Source: Cryptomeria japonica
Lineage: Eukaryota; Streptophyta; Pinopsida; Cupressales; Cupressaceae
Direction: 5' to 3'
Assembly: GCF_030272615.1 (NCBI RefSeq)
Contig: NC_081413.1
Location: forward strand, 560,831,445-560,895,444
Length of the DNA stretch: 64,000 nucleotides
Part shown: positions 1 through 11,392 of the stretch, piece after piece
Layout: each line of letters opens with the position of its first letter
How positions within the stretch are numbered: the first letter of the stretch is position 1
Notes under the pieces: model-generated
What the model saw: only the letters and a program-made list of their open reading frames with translations
Told to the model about the DNA's origin: nothing
Database searches by the model: none
Made by a program: the position numbers and the translations under genes

Positions 1-562
1 TGATGACTATTCCAGAATGATGTGGGTCACTTTTCTAAGAGAGAAATTTGAAGCACTAGAGAAATTCAAAATATTCAAAGATAAAGTGGAGATAGAGGCA
101 AGATTGAAGCTGAAGTGTCTGAGATCTCAAAGAGGAGGAGAATTCGCTTATGGTGAGTTTAATTCCTTTTGTGAAGAGCATGCAATTAGGAGACAGTTAT
201 CTGCTCCACGAACCCCTTAGTAGAATGGAGTTGTTGAGATGAAGAACATAACTATTTTGGATGCTAGTAGGACTATGATGATTGAAGGAAATGTTCTGCA
301 TATCTATTGGAGAGAAGTTGTTAGCACTGATGTGTGCACATTCAGTAGAGTGCATATAAAAGGTGATTCTGGTAAGACCCCTTATGAGTTATGGTTTGAT
401 CATGTTCCTACATTTAGATATTGCAGAATCTTAGGAAGTAAATGTTATATTAAAAGAGATGAGGATATAGGAAAATTTGATACAAGATGTGATAAAGGAA
501 TTTTCTTAAGATATTCTACTAAGAGCAAGGCCTATCGATGTAGGAAAAATAGTAGAAAGTGA
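1..562 (+). pseudogene. Ty1-copia integrase core and C-terminal part (decayed)
   Basis: The window opens inside a copia polyprotein. The first residues read DDYSRMMWVTFL, which carries the first catalytic Asp of the DDE integrase core. The motif that normally reads LRSDRGGEF appears as LRSQRGGEF, so the second catalytic Asp is lost. The expected TPQQNGVVE segment reads TP, two adjacent TAG stops (218-223), then NGVVEMKN, so the catalytic Glu survives but both Gln codons have become amber. The GKTPYELW segment at about 370-400 is typical of the copia integrase C-terminal region. The 5' LTR, gag and protease lie outside the window. Confidence in the family is high; the copy is non-functional. 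Confidence 0.9.
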
Positions 563-719
563 AAATGTGAAGGTTGATGAGTGTCATGAGAAACAAATCA
601 GAGCACACAGATATGAATTTGATCATCAGGATGTTAGTTCAAAGCAAGTGTAGACTCAGAGCATAAAACAGAGTGATCTGAAAGAGTTATTAAATCCAGA
701 TGTTGTTGGTGATGAAGAA

Positions 720-1051
720 GTGCAAGGAAATGAAAATCAGAACAATCAGAAGACCCCCAAGTATGTGAGATTAAATCATTCAGAGAATCAGATCATTGGT
801 GATAAAAGTGAAGGTGTGATGACTAGGAGAAGAATTGTTGCTGAAGAGATATGTCTAATTTTCAAGATTGAGCCCAAAGATGTTGTTGAAGCTTGTAAAG
901 ATGAAAATTGGATAAAATCTATGAAAGAAGAATTAAATTGGATTAAGAAGAACAATACATGGGAAATTGTTCCGAGACCTAAAAAAAAGAATGTGATTGC
1001 TGTGAAATGGGTATTCAAGAATAAACTGAATGAAGATGGAGAAGTCATTAG
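720..1051 (+). pseudogene. Ty1-copia linker and start of reverse transcriptase (decayed)
   Basis: This stretch encodes the linker and RT entry segment of the same copia element. Hallmarks are EACKDENWIKSMKEELNWI, then NNTWEIVPRP and AVKWVFKNKLNEDGEV, which in copia elements lie just before the first RT block. The frame stops being copia-like at 1051, in the middle of the conserved VIRNKxRLxxKGY motif. The other half of that motif begins at 5884. The element is therefore interrupted here rather than ended. The 560-720 gap is still copia-like linker, with frameshifts. Confidence 0.88.
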
Positions 1052-1145
1052 AAATTGTTGGTAAACAGATTTGTCACTACAGTCATTTATCTAAAACTAA
1101 ACCTATTTTCCTGATGAGCAGTGACAAACATCCCAATAGTTAGAG

Positions 1146-1168
1146 AGATTGTGGTAAAACCACAATCT
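1146..1168. repeat. Perfect 10 bp hairpin near the left end of the insert
   Basis: AGATTGTGGT and ACCACAATCT are perfect inverted repeats with a 3 nt AAA loop. A second, looser inverted pair lies just upstream: TTTGTCACT at 1068-1076 and AGTGACAAA at 1121-1129. Their clustering at the insert's left end suggests terminal structure of a mobile element, which is inference. Confidence 0.6.
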
Positions 1169-2999
1169 TCTTCTACGTTTGAGAGGGGATACTCCCTCGT
1201 ATGATAGGGGTATTTAGGATTTTTGTGTACTTTTAACCTGAAAGTACATAAAGGAGAAAACATATAACTTAAATAAGATTAATAACATAAACCCTACTAG
1301 AAGACATACAAATACCAATTAGGATTCCATAAATGATAACAATTACAAAAGGGGTTACCACCAAATAGGTTAGTCATGCAAAAATGATGAAAGAAGTACA
1401 ATAAACCTTCACACAAGAAGAGATAGGTTGTGCTAGAACATGCAAGTCAAGATACCTTGAAATGATGTGTTCCATCAACAGATTTCACCAATACATAAAG
1501 GGATTACTAATTCAACATACGATAAATTAGTAACGATGACTCATGAATACATTCAAGACACATGAACTCAATAACTTCTTCATTATTCTTTTTGAAAATA
1601 TAAAAGTTCAAAAATCCCCTAGTATAAAGCTATGATCATCAAAGTTCGCACTTAGTTCCTCTACAAAATTCTATAGAGTTTTCCCCTTGTCGTAAAAGTC
1701 TCCCCTTTACAATGCAAAAACCTTGTCTTTTTAGGCTTCTAGTATAACTACCTTATAACCAACTTCAATCCTAGGTTAATAACTAACTTTTTTCTACGTA
1801 AATCTCAATGAGTTAATAACTTACACCTTTATGCACAGAAGAAGTCAACATTCCAAACTTTGATTACAATAAGTGACATAAGTCACTTTTACAAAAATAC
1901 AATTTTAAACTTGTAATATTGATGAAGAACCAAGTCATGAGTTATGCTGAGGCACTTCTCCATCTTCATCCACTTCATCTAATATCATAATCATATCACC
2001 AAAATCTCTCTTGATCACACTTGGGCATGCACATTGAGTGTATGATGTAGTAATCCATCAATCCTTTCCATCGAACATATTCTGAAATAAAGGTGGTCTT
2101 CTTTGATTTGGAGTAGCTTCTATTTGAAATATGCACATTCATTCCTATCAGAGATAACTCTCTATCCACTTTCATTCAAGTCACAAAATTATCACCTCTC
2201 TGTATCTGGTCAAGCTCTAGAACATCCTTATCCCTCATGAGCGTAGTATTTCTTTGAATAATAAGAAGGCTTATATGATGGTACGATCAATTCTTATGTA
2301 GTCACCTTCATCAATCTTTTGAAAAGTGATAATGCATCCCTATACACAATTAAACTCCATCTTTTTATTATAATATTCACACACTTAAGAACAATTGACA
2401 CAAGTGCCCATTCTTATGTAATTATCAAATTTGAAGTGAGACAAGCTATAACCACCATGAGGCAATAAAAAACTCTCCCTTGTCAATGATGTTGCCATAT
2501 CAACTCTACCTTTTTCAACAAACCGTTTCCTTCTATTATTTGACTCTTTCATAGATTTAGCTTTACCACATGTGGTACCCTTGTGTTTATACCCATAGGA
2601 TATATGAGACAATAGCCTTGAACAACTATATCATAGCTCTTTCATCTTTTGGCTAAAACTCTACCAAATGTCTATCGAGTGAACAATGCATACCCACATT
2701 CATTGGTATATTGGTAGAAATTGCAATCTCTAGCCTATATCTACCACAATCACTTACTTTTATTTCTATGATGAACCCATTTTCTGAGGATTAGGACGTT
2801 ATCATGTTCATGACATTATTTCTGTGGTCTCCTAGCTCTTGTGTGTCATTCCACTATGGTTGGAGAATATTGGTTGAGGTTCATGAAATTAGTATTGCAA
2901 TCTACTAGACACTTGAAGTTCCTTGACTATGGTTCCACAAGCTCTGCACATAGATCTTCTCAACAAATATATTTGTCTATTCCCTGTGATCAAAGTGAG

Positions 3000-4830
3000 C
3001 CACGACTCATGCCATTACATTAGTTTGAAATCACTACAAGCAATGAGATGAATTTGAGGCATTCTATAAAATGAATAGCACGTATTCTCTTATGCTTCAA
3101 TTTATTCATGTATGATGACCATGGATTTATATTTGACAACGATCCTCATTGATTTAGTGCTTCAATGAATTTACAAACTCCATTTCAATGTTTTCATTTT
3201 TTGTAGGCATGGAGAGGCGGCAAATAATTTGACTCTATACTTGCCAATTGAATTCACTTTAAAGTTTCTATCACCTTTCCAATGAGTGCATGAGTGTATC
3301 GTTGCCATCATTTTATTACATTCTTGAGATGAAATCTCTTTGAGGCACTCTACAAACTATTTGTGTGATTGAACTATGTTTCCATATTTTGCCTATGGCA
3401 TCCTATCAAATGGTTGACTTGTCTTGCATATCAACTTGAGTATTTCTAACTATATTGTCTAACAAAGATCTGCCTTTAATCATGCTTTGATGGGAAAGAA
3501 AGAAAGATGCTGGCAAAGGGTTGCGGAATTTGGCTTTATACCCGCAAACTACATTTGCTTGGAAGTTTTATAATCTTTGAGATGACATCTCTGTGAAGCA
3601 TTATGTTAAATTATTCATGTGCATTGCCTATGCTTCCCATGATCTGCATCATTCTTGAATGCATTTTATTAAATAATTTGTCTATTGTGATTATATTTCA
3701 CTGTGCACATACATTTTGACCGCAATGCATAAGTATTGAGACCACGTTTCTTTAAGGCATTTTATCAAAAATTTCACTTGCTTTGTTTATGCTTCACGAT
3801 GCGTGCATGTTTACCAAAGCAAATGCAACTACAACATTTGATGTAATCCATGTATCCTTTATGCTTTGACGAATGTCTATTGACAATTTGGTGCATATTC
3901 TGTGATCATTCCATGTAATGAGGTGACATTGATTTGAGATATTATGCTAAACACTTCACTTACCTTGTCTACGCCCCCCATGATTTGCATTTGTGTCTGC
4001 CACATTATATTGTCAAATAGTTCACATGCCATGTCAATGCTTCCATGATTTGCATTCACCGTGTGACATATTTTCTTAAGGCAGTTTGTCAAATAGTTAA
4101 ACGGCTTGTCTATGCTTCCACTATTGCGTTTCACATGGTATTTTGTCAAACACTCCATGGGCATTGTCTATGCCTCCACATTTGCAATGGTTAACATGCA
4201 TTGTCTATGCCTCTACATTTTGCCTTCATAACTACTAGAGTGGCTGCGACTACAACATCTGATGCAATCCCTCTATCTTTTGGCACAAGAAAGAAAGAGC
4301 AAGGAGAGGTTGTGGTGGTTGACTTTACACTCGTCAAATGCATTTGCTTGAAGTTTTTAAAGCATTTGCATCAAATATATACAATGCATATAGTGCAATG
4401 GTAGCATTATATGAGATGACACCAATTTGAGGTATTTGTCAACCAGTTCACATGCCGTGTCTAAGCTTCAACTTTCTACATTGTACGTGGTGTTCTATCA
4501 AATAGTCATGAAATTGACTAAGTTTCCAAGATTTTCTTTGATGTCTACCAGAGTTGTTGCACCTTGACAAAGCAACCAATGGATTTATCATGCGTTCTAT
4601 GGTTTGTATTCATGTCACTAGACAATTTACAGCATTGATTTGCTGTTAATGAGACCAAGTTTCTTTAAGGCATTCTGTCAATCAACTTGCAATATTACCT
4701 GTTCTCCTTATCTACGCCTTCCACATTTTGCATACATATCCACATTTCATGACATGTCTATGCTTCCATATCTTTTACAAACATGTTAGTCGGGGCATAA
4801 AATGTGTTCATTATACTTTGGTGGATGTCA
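3000..4830. repeat. Degenerate short-period repeats built on a GTCTATGCTTCCA core
   Basis: The phrase GTCTATGCTTCCA followed by ATTTGCAT, alternating with phrases like AGGCATTTTGTCAAA, recurs many times in diverged form. Clear examples fall at about 3610, 3965, 4050, 4110, 4165, 4200 and 4760. Spacing varies from roughly 35 to 90 bp. No protein family was recognised in any frame. The CATGTCTATG core resembles the motif in the leader of the gypsy element at 39035-40640, which might point to a related origin. Confidence 0.5.
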
Positions 4831-5058
4831 ACATTCTTTTCAAAGCTTCCATTTCAACATAGGCAGGGAGGATACTAGCATAGGTTGCAGTGTTTGCCGA
4901 TGCAGTGGTGTAATCTTGTTTCCATGTTGGCATGTATGTCTTGAGAGAGACTACATCTTCAAAATCTAGTGAATTCCCTCTCTTCTTCAATGCATCAATG
5001 AATTTCCATAACCTGTTGTTTGAAGTTTTTTCTTTTTTTTTAGAACTCTTATGGAGGA

Positions 5059-5285
5059 GGTTAAGAATGCTCCAGAATGGAGCATTTCTAACCTTCTTGA
5101 CAAAGTAGGCCCACAAGGTTAGGAAATAAGGTTAGAGATGATCCATTTTGGAGCATTCATAACCTTTTTGTGAGAGGTTATAAATATGGGTTAAGAATGC
5201 TAAAAAATGGAGCATTCCTAACCATTTTTTTCTCAAATGTTATGATTATGGGTTAAAAATGCTCGAAAATGGAGCATCTTTAACC
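5059..5285. repeat. Four successive 35 bp hairpins
   Basis: Four imperfect palindromes lie at 5059-5093, 5130-5164, 5189-5223 and 5251-5285. Each starts GGTTA, has a central GCTCC-type arm, a 5 nt A/T-rich loop, a GGAGCAT arm and ends TAACC. Arms differ between units by paired and unpaired changes. Start-to-start spacings are 71, 59 and 62 bp. This is seen directly; function is unknown. Confidence 0.75.
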
Positions 5286-5883
5286 ATTGCTTTCAAAGAC
5301 TTTGACCTTGACCTCCAGAAACCATCGACCATGGAGTTGAATAAAGGAGAAATGAAAATGAATTTTTTAGAAAACTTTTTCCCTCAAATGACCAAAATAT
5401 TAAACTATTTATTTGAAAAATAATTTAAATATTTTAAATTTAATGCTCAGGCTTGAGAAAAATGACCATATCTTCCAAACAGTAGGGAGTTAGATCCTAA
5501 AATTTGAAACACAAATTGACATTAGGGAAATAAGCCAAAAACATCATTTAATCCTCATGAGGAATCCTAAATTGAGATATTTTAATCATTTTTAGCTTGT
5601 AGACACCAAAATTTGAAAGTTTAAAATATGACAAACTATGAACTGGGTCCATGCAAAAAATTGTCCAGATGACACAAAACGATGCCTAAAACTTGTATAT
5701 CAAATTATTTCCCTCAATTCTTGTAAATTTCTAAAATTCATTGATTTTTCATATTTTGACTGGCAACAACCTTGGGCCACGTGCTCACTGCTTACGCATA
5801 AATACCTATTGGATCTTTACTTGACACTAGGACTGATTTGAAGTTCAAACTTTAGGTATGCCAAATATGGGGGCAATAGACAC

Positions 5884-6830
5884 AAATCAAGACTTCTATG
5901 TAAAGGATATTCACAGATGTAAGGTGTTGATTTTGAGGAGACTTATGCTCCGATAGATAGAATTGAAGCTGTTAGATTATTTCTTGCATATATTGCTCAT
6001 AATAATTTCAAGGTATATCAGATGGACGTGAACTCAGCCTTTTTGAATGGTGAGTTGGAAGAAGAAGTATACATTGAATAACGAGATGGATTTTCATTAA
6101 CAAATGATGGAGACATGGTATGTAGATTCAAGAAAGAACTCTATGGACTTAAACAAGCCCTTATAGCTTGGTATGCCAGAATGGACATTTATTTGATGAA
6201 TTTGGGATTCTACAAAGGTATTGCTGATAGTAATTTAGACTTCAAGATTAATAATGATAAAATTTTGATTGTTGAAGTTTTTGTTGATGACATTATTTTT
6301 GGAGGAGATGATTATTTGAGTAAGAAGTTTGTTGATGATATGAAAAAAGAGTTTGAGATGTCTATGATAGGTGAGATGAAATTATTTTTGGGATTGTAAA
6401 CTACATAGATTGATAAAGGAATTTTCATATCCCAATGAAAGTATGTGAAGGAATTGAGATGTCTATGATAGGTGAGATGAAATTATTTTTGGGATTGTAA
6501 ACTACATAGATTGATAAAGGAATTTTCATATCCCAATGAAAGTATGTGAAGGAATTGTTGAAGAAGTTTGGGTTAGGTAACTCCAAACCTATTGGAACTC
6601 CTATGGTAACCAGATGAAAGATGAAAAAAGATGATGAATCTCTTAAGGCTAATCACACTTTGTATAAATATATGATTGGTGGACTACTATATTTTACTCA
6701 GACTAGACTAGACATTATGAATGTTGTATGTCTTGTTGCAAGATTCCAGGCTGATCCTAAGGAAAGTCATTTTAGTGTCGTGAAAAAGATATTTAGATAT
6801 TTGAAGGGAATAATTGATTATGATTTATGA
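5884..6830 (+). pseudogene. Ty1-copia reverse transcriptase, right-hand part (decayed)
   Basis: The reading resumes with KSRLLCKGYSQ and goes on through VDFEETYAPIDRIEA, VYQMDVNSAFLNGELEEEVY and KKELYGLKQA. It then reaches VFVDDIIFGG, which keeps the two RT catalytic Asp residues. Stops interrupt it at the QMEG and YIEQ positions. The segment from the LFLGL motif onward is disrupted by a perfect 101 bp tandem duplication that shifts the frame. The tail, GLLYFTQTRLDIMNVVCLVA and FRYLKGIIDYDL, matches the copia RT/RNase H connection. It belongs with 1-1051 and 6840-7333. Confidence 0.92.
6355..6556. repeat. Perfect 101 bp tandem duplication inside copia RT
   Basis: Bases 6355-6455 and 6456-6556 are identical by eye over 101 bp, starting GAGATGTCTATGATAGG. 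Since 101 is not a multiple of 3, the duplication shifts the frame. The surrounding element is heavily mutated but these copies do not differ, so the event is recent or an assembly artefact. Confidence 0.9.
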
Positions 6831-6839
6831 TATCCAAAG

Positions 6840-7333
6840 AATGATGATTTCATTTTAAGTTCTTATATAGATGTTGATTAGTAGGTCATGTTGATGACTA
6901 GAAGAGAACTTCAGGTGGTGCATTCTTTTCAAAAAAGAAGTTGGTTTCTTGGGAAAGTAAAAAGAAAAATGCTATTTATTTATCTACTGTAGAAGCTGAA
7001 TATATTGATGCTACTAGCAACTATACTCAGGTAGTTTGGATGAAGCAGATGCTGAAGGATTTTAGAGTTGTTTATAATGAGCCTACTATTATGTATTGTG
7101 ACAATTCAAGTGTCATCAATATTTCTAAGAATCTGGTGTTGCATTCCAAAACAAAGCATATATCAATCAAGTTTCATTTCTTGAGAGAGAAAGTGAATGA
7201 GAAAGAAGTCAGATTGGAGTATTTATCTACAAAGGGACAGATTGCAAATATCTTTATGAAGCCATTGCTTGCTGATACATTTGTATATCTAAGAGAGAAG
7301 TTAGAGGTAATTGCCCCTCCTAATGTGAACTAG
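6840..7333 (+). pseudogene. Ty1-copia RNase H (C-terminus of the polyprotein)
   Basis: The 6941-7333 frame shows the copia RNase H. It has VSWESKKKNAIYLSTVEAEY (normally SWxSKKQxxVxLSTxEAEY), then QVVWMKQMLKDF, MYCDNSSVINISKNLVLHSK and TKHISIKFHFLREKV. It continues with the LEYLSTKGQIANIFMKPL ending and a TAG stop at 7331-7333. The preceding GGAFFS-type part at 6890-6940 is in another frame after small indels. The RNase H residues are largely kept, so this is the least damaged part of the element. Confidence 0.92.
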
Positions 7334-7570
7334 ATGCATTGAGATGCATCGATCTGGTGGACTTCATAGTCTTATCCTAATATTCAAATTGATAAGTGGG
7401 TATTGCTACTCAAAGGGTGTAGTCAGTATGTGGCTCACTTTATGATTGTGTATTCTAAGGGTGAGAGTTACTCAGTTTTGAGAGTATTTTGCATTGATGT
7501 CAAAGGGGGAGAGAAGTATGTGAAAAAATGTCTTATCTATCTAAGGTAGAAAGCTAAGTATGCATAATCT

Positions 7571-7581
7571 CAGGGGGAGAT
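7571..7581 (+). promoter_or_regulatory. Polypurine tract of the copia element
   Basis: CAGGGGGAGAT lies immediately before the LTR start TGCTGGTGTTG. AGGGGGAGAT followed by a TG-starting LTR is the usual plant copia plus-strand priming site. An upstream AAAGGGGGAGAG at about 7502-7513 looks like a second purine tract. Confidence 0.8.
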
Positions 7582-8932
7582 TGCTGGTGTTGATTTCTTT
7601 ATTTGCATTGATTATTTTTACATTCATATGTTGTTGTCATTGATGTCAACATATTCTTGTGTTCATGTGCTTTAGTGTTACAAAGAATTGGCTTGGCTGG
7701 TATATTACAAATATGATGATGTGGATTGAAGAATTCATAGATTACTATCTCTATTTGATTCAGATTGAGTTTCAGTGTTCAAGAAGGTGATTTGATCAAG
7801 TTATGAGGTGTGGTATGATGTTTGGTTTTTTTGTTGGTTTTGTATTGCAGAGTTGTGATTATTGTTTTGTATTGTTCTGGTGTTGGTTCATTATGTTGAG
7901 AAAATTTTGGAGAGTGTTTGGGATGTTCATATGTGATCTTAGATTGAATGGTACATGATTTGAAACTTCACAAGCCTATCTTTAAGTTTGTTAGTAAGTT
8001 ATGTTAGTGTTCTTGAGCTCTAGGAGGGAGATGGTGAAGATTCTTGTAATCCATGTTCTTGTGGAGGAATTCACGTTGCTTGTTGATGTTTTTCAATCGT
8101 GTTATATCTGTGTTGCTAGTCTGCATTGATCGTTGTGTGCATTATAGAAGATTTTTCTTATGAACATAAAGAACATAATGCTCTTGGACGACATGATGAT
8201 TATTGCATGTTGTGGATGATCTTACTAAGTTATTCAATGGTGTTGTGTTTTTGAGGTTTTGACTTAGGTCCATGCTATGTCCTTGCTGACATTGTATTAG
8301 TTCGCATATTGATTTTTGTATCGTATAATGAAATTTTGTAATTAGGTCTTATGAGTTGAGCCGACCTTAAGGTTAAGGTTGATGATTTGTATTTAAACAA
8401 TTGTAATAGTCACTTAAGTTGTGTGTCTACATTCTTTGAGAGTATTGTATGTGCGAACAAGTGAATTGATCCTTCAGAAGTGAGAAGAGAAGAGAAGTGA
8501 TGCAGAGAAGATAGTGTGCTTAACCAGAATTGTGATCGGGAATTTGGAGATGTTATTCTTTCAATTCATGTAATCCAGATTAGTGTCTGATCTTTCTAAG
8601 GTAGTGAGCCTTCCCTAGTTTGTAGCCCTTTGTTGTTTTTAGTAGTGAGCTCGAGGCAATGTGTCTTAATGCATGTGCATTCCCCATTGTAATATTTTTG
8701 TATACTACTATAGAGTATCATCATATTTTGGGTAGTTTCATACTGTGGTTTTTCCCTTAATCAGGTTTTCCAGTCAAAATATGTGTGTTATTTGTATTGT
8801 TTTTGTGAAGTTTATCTTTGCTCTTGTTGTTGATAATCACATCTGAAGTTGTGGTTAATTTGTTTAAGTTTGGTGAAGACTAATTCACCCCCCCTCCCCC
8901 CTTTTAGTTTTCCTTCATTGTTGTTGCCAACA
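7582..8932 (+). repeat. Ty1-copia 3' LTR, 1351 bp
   Basis: The LTR starts TGCTGGTGTTG just after the polypurine tract and ends TTGTTGCCAACA at 8932, giving the expected short inverted ends (TG...GG and CC...CA). A C-rich run lies near the 3' end (8888-8901). The 5' LTR is outside the window. A second copy of the last 550 bp or so, including the flank beyond the LTR end, lies at 12806-13432. Confidence 0.85.
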
Positions 8933-9045
8933 TTATAATCCAAGGAAGAACACATAGGGCCTAAAGGAATGACTAATCAAATATTTTAAAAACAAACAAA
9001 TGGTTTCTATAGTAAAATTTAAAGTGTTAAATTTATTGGCTGTTA
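8378..9045. repeat. Direct repeat copy 1: LTR tail plus flank
   Basis: This segment, made of the last 555 bp of the LTR and about 113 bp beyond its end, is matched by 12806-13432. The shared non-LTR part contains CCAAGGAAGAACACATAG and an A/T-rich tail with TTTAAAGTGTTAAATTTATT. Similarity stops at about 9045. Confidence 0.8.
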
Positions 9046-10011
9046 GGAACAATCAAATACAATGTTTGCTACTAAAATGTGATCAGAATTTAACGGTTTG
9101 TTGTAAATTATGAGTCTTGGCAGGCTACCATTGGTGCATTCCAGAGTACGATGCAAGAGAAGGCATATCTTTCGAAACCCTGTTTGCAAATTTGCAGAAC
9201 AAGGCATTAGTAAAATTTTATTTAATAATCAACATCTATAGATGCATACATCTAGCTCATTGAATGCGGGAAATTCAAGGTGACATTCTATAAAATGGGC
9301 TCTAATGTTAGGACTCTGTGTTGTCGTCTAATTTCTTTCACCTTCAAAATTTACTAAACTATCGAAGCAAACTTATCCTCAACCTGTTTTTCACACACAC
9401 AGAGATATAATTGGTAAAAAGAATGAACTTACCTTAATATTGAAAGAGCTTGGGAGGTGGTCCTAGTGAAGGCATTTTTTCTCTTATCTTTTTGTTTTAT
9501 CTTGAAACATTCCCAAAAGATTAGCGCCAAAGGCATAAAACTCAAATTAAAATAATATAATAATCTTATTATTACTTCAAATGAGCAGCTTTTGACTTCT
9601 TACTGAAGGAAGTCCATTGTTCTTATTTTTACTCTAAAGTTAGTCTATGACTTTTATTTTTACTGCACAGATAGTCTAGCAAATTGAAAAAAAAAATAGT
9701 CAAAAGACTAGACTAAAATATATTTTTAAATGTAACAATCATGTTATTATATTATATATAGTCTTAATTTCTTTTAATAATTGATTTTCTTAACAGTTTC
9801 TATAATTTTATTAAAAAAAATTTAATCAACATATATTTGCTTATAGTTTGTTTTATTCTAAAACTAGTCATTCTTATTTTTAAAGTTTAAAAAAATTAAT
9901 TTTTTTTTATGACATCTAATTTTGCTTAGCAACTCTTATATGAAAATTTTAGCTAGCCCTCTCCACACAACAAATTTTATTGGCTTATGCCTCTTAAAAA
10001 GATCTTGTTGA
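9046..10011. other. AT-rich spacer without a recognisable gene
   Basis: The stretch is AT-rich with poly-A and poly-T runs and stops in all frames. I found no protein, RNA or terminal-repeat signal. It separates the copia flank from the truncated gypsy copy. Confidence 0.6.
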
Positions 10012-10578
10012 TATCTTGTTTGTCCACCTTCAAGGACGTCATTGAAAAAGGCTTAGCAATTGAGAAGGTCCTAATTCAACAAGGCATCATCAAAATATTC
10101 AAAGAAAAAAAAGAGGACTTTAAAGGAAAAGACAAGCGAATATTTTGGAATAAAAACAAGAACACAATCAATGATGGTGTTGTTGATGCCAATACAGAAT
10201 GACCCTAAATTGTTTTTTCTAGATCAAGTTCTACAAACAGTCAAGTGAATACTCAAACAACTTTAAAACCATGAAGGAAATACACCCCATTGGGAGAACC
10301 ACTTGAGTCAGCTTTCAAGAAGCTAGTGGAAAACAAAATAATAACAATTCCAAATATGCCTCCATATGAGCCTAAGTTTGAACCAAATTGGTGGAATGAC
10401 GATGAATACTATGAATATCACAAGAGAAAATGACATAAAACAAGAAATTGCACCTTCATATGAACCCACCTGTGATTGTAATGTTACAACTCGTCAAGGT
10501 AAATTCACTTTGCAAGGTGCTTTGGCTAAATACACCACTTCCTCAGCAACCAAACCTAAGTATGCCCTTGTAGAATAG
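10012..10578 (+). pseudogene. Ty3/gypsy (Tat-like) gag fragment, copy A
   Basis: This is homologous to 42590-43437 of the complete element downstream. It reads CLSTFKDVIEKGLAIEKVL, a gag segment, then a proline/tyrosine-rich region. Homology starts abruptly at about 10012, so the LTR and most of gag are missing. At about 10447 roughly 290 bp present in the other copy, including the zinc-knuckle region, are absent. The deletion ends share ATTG. The frame ends at a TAG (10576-10578) that the other copy also has. Confidence 0.85.
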
Positions 10579-11392
10579 TTAGGGAAAATACCCACACTTA
10601 TCTCCATCCTTGAACTTTTATGCCTATCCCCCGCACATAAAGCCATTCATGACAAAACATTGAGAGACACTTCCATCCCTACTGATCAGAACGTGGACCA
10701 GTTTCAAGCCTTGGTGGGATATCTTTCCATTCCATACTCCCTTACATTCACAAAAGCTGACAACGCCTCCATGAGCCAACCACATAGTGCACCTTTACAC
10801 ATTAAAGCCTTGCTACACAAACATTGAATAAAATGAGTCCTGATAGATGGAGGAGCTGATCTCAATATATGTACTTTGAACACAATAATACAATTGGGAT
10901 ATTCAGAAAAAGGTGTGAATCCTACAAACAAAATTACCATCAAGGCATATGATGATGAAGAGCATTCATCCAAAGGCACAATCACCTTGCCTCTCAGAGT
11001 TAGGCCAATTACAAAGGATGTGATTTGTCAAGTCCTAGACCTCGATCTCACATACAACATATTGCTAGGATGCCCATGGATTCATGAGATGAGGGAAGTC
11101 CTATCTACATACCACCAATGCATTAAGTTTCCTCACAATGGAGTTGAAGTAACAGTTACTGGTGATCCTAATCCATTTATATACTACAATAACCTAAGAC
11201 CAAATGCTAAGACAATAATTCCAATTTATAGAGAAGTTATCCCTTCTTCTACATACATTGACCTTGAATCGTTAAAACCTTCAACATCAAAGCAAGGTGA
11301 GCTTAAAGGGAAATATTAGGACAAAAGCATGGGTGAATACACTTTGAATCAAACCATGTGCTTACGACAAGTTATGAGTTCACCAAAATAAT
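10579..11392 (+). pseudogene. Gypsy retroviral-type aspartic protease, copy A
   Basis: The reading ISILELLCLSPAHKAIHD is followed by VLIDGGADLNICTLNTIIQL, the protease active-site region (family form LIDxGAxxNI). DLTYNILLGCPWIHEM and HPHNGVEVTV-like text complete the fold. A TGA lies just before the active-site strand, at about 10831, and is shared with the second copy; it corresponds to a CGA Arg codon. A short ORF resumes at 10876. The segment ends at a shared TAA in the SPK motif (about 11389). Confidence 0.85.

Larger units (their letters stand above)
1052..5883. mobile_element. Unclassified 4.8 kb insert splitting the copia RT
   Basis: The copia RT reading breaks after 1051 and resumes at 5884 in the same motif, so about 4.83 kb has been inserted. 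The left end begins TGTTGGTAAACAG and the right end reads GGGGGCAATAGACAC. The flanks tile the target without a clear duplication. No transposase, RT or gag is recognisable; short ORFs on either strand, such as 2385-2612 minus and 4811-5116 minus, have no recognised domain. A segment at about 5598 begins TGTAGACACCAAAATT, which resembles the start of Tat-type gypsy LTRs, but no matching second LTR was found. The class is unknown. Confidence 0.6.

Noticed and set aside
1073-1090. CACTACAG as a CACTA terminus for the insert at 1052
   Set aside because: No inverted TAGTG end exists near 5883, and the flanks do not fit a 3 bp duplication.
1183-1198. Rho-independent-like terminator hairpin GAGGGGATACTCCCTC
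   Set aside because: The context is plant nuclear DNA and no gene ends there.
2385-2612. Minus-strand 75-codon ORF
   Set aside because: No domain, start context or homologue visible; length is within chance for this window.
5598-5881. A Tat-type LTR of about 284 bp
   Set aside because: Only the first 14-16 bases resemble the LTR start; no partner LTR or duplication was found.
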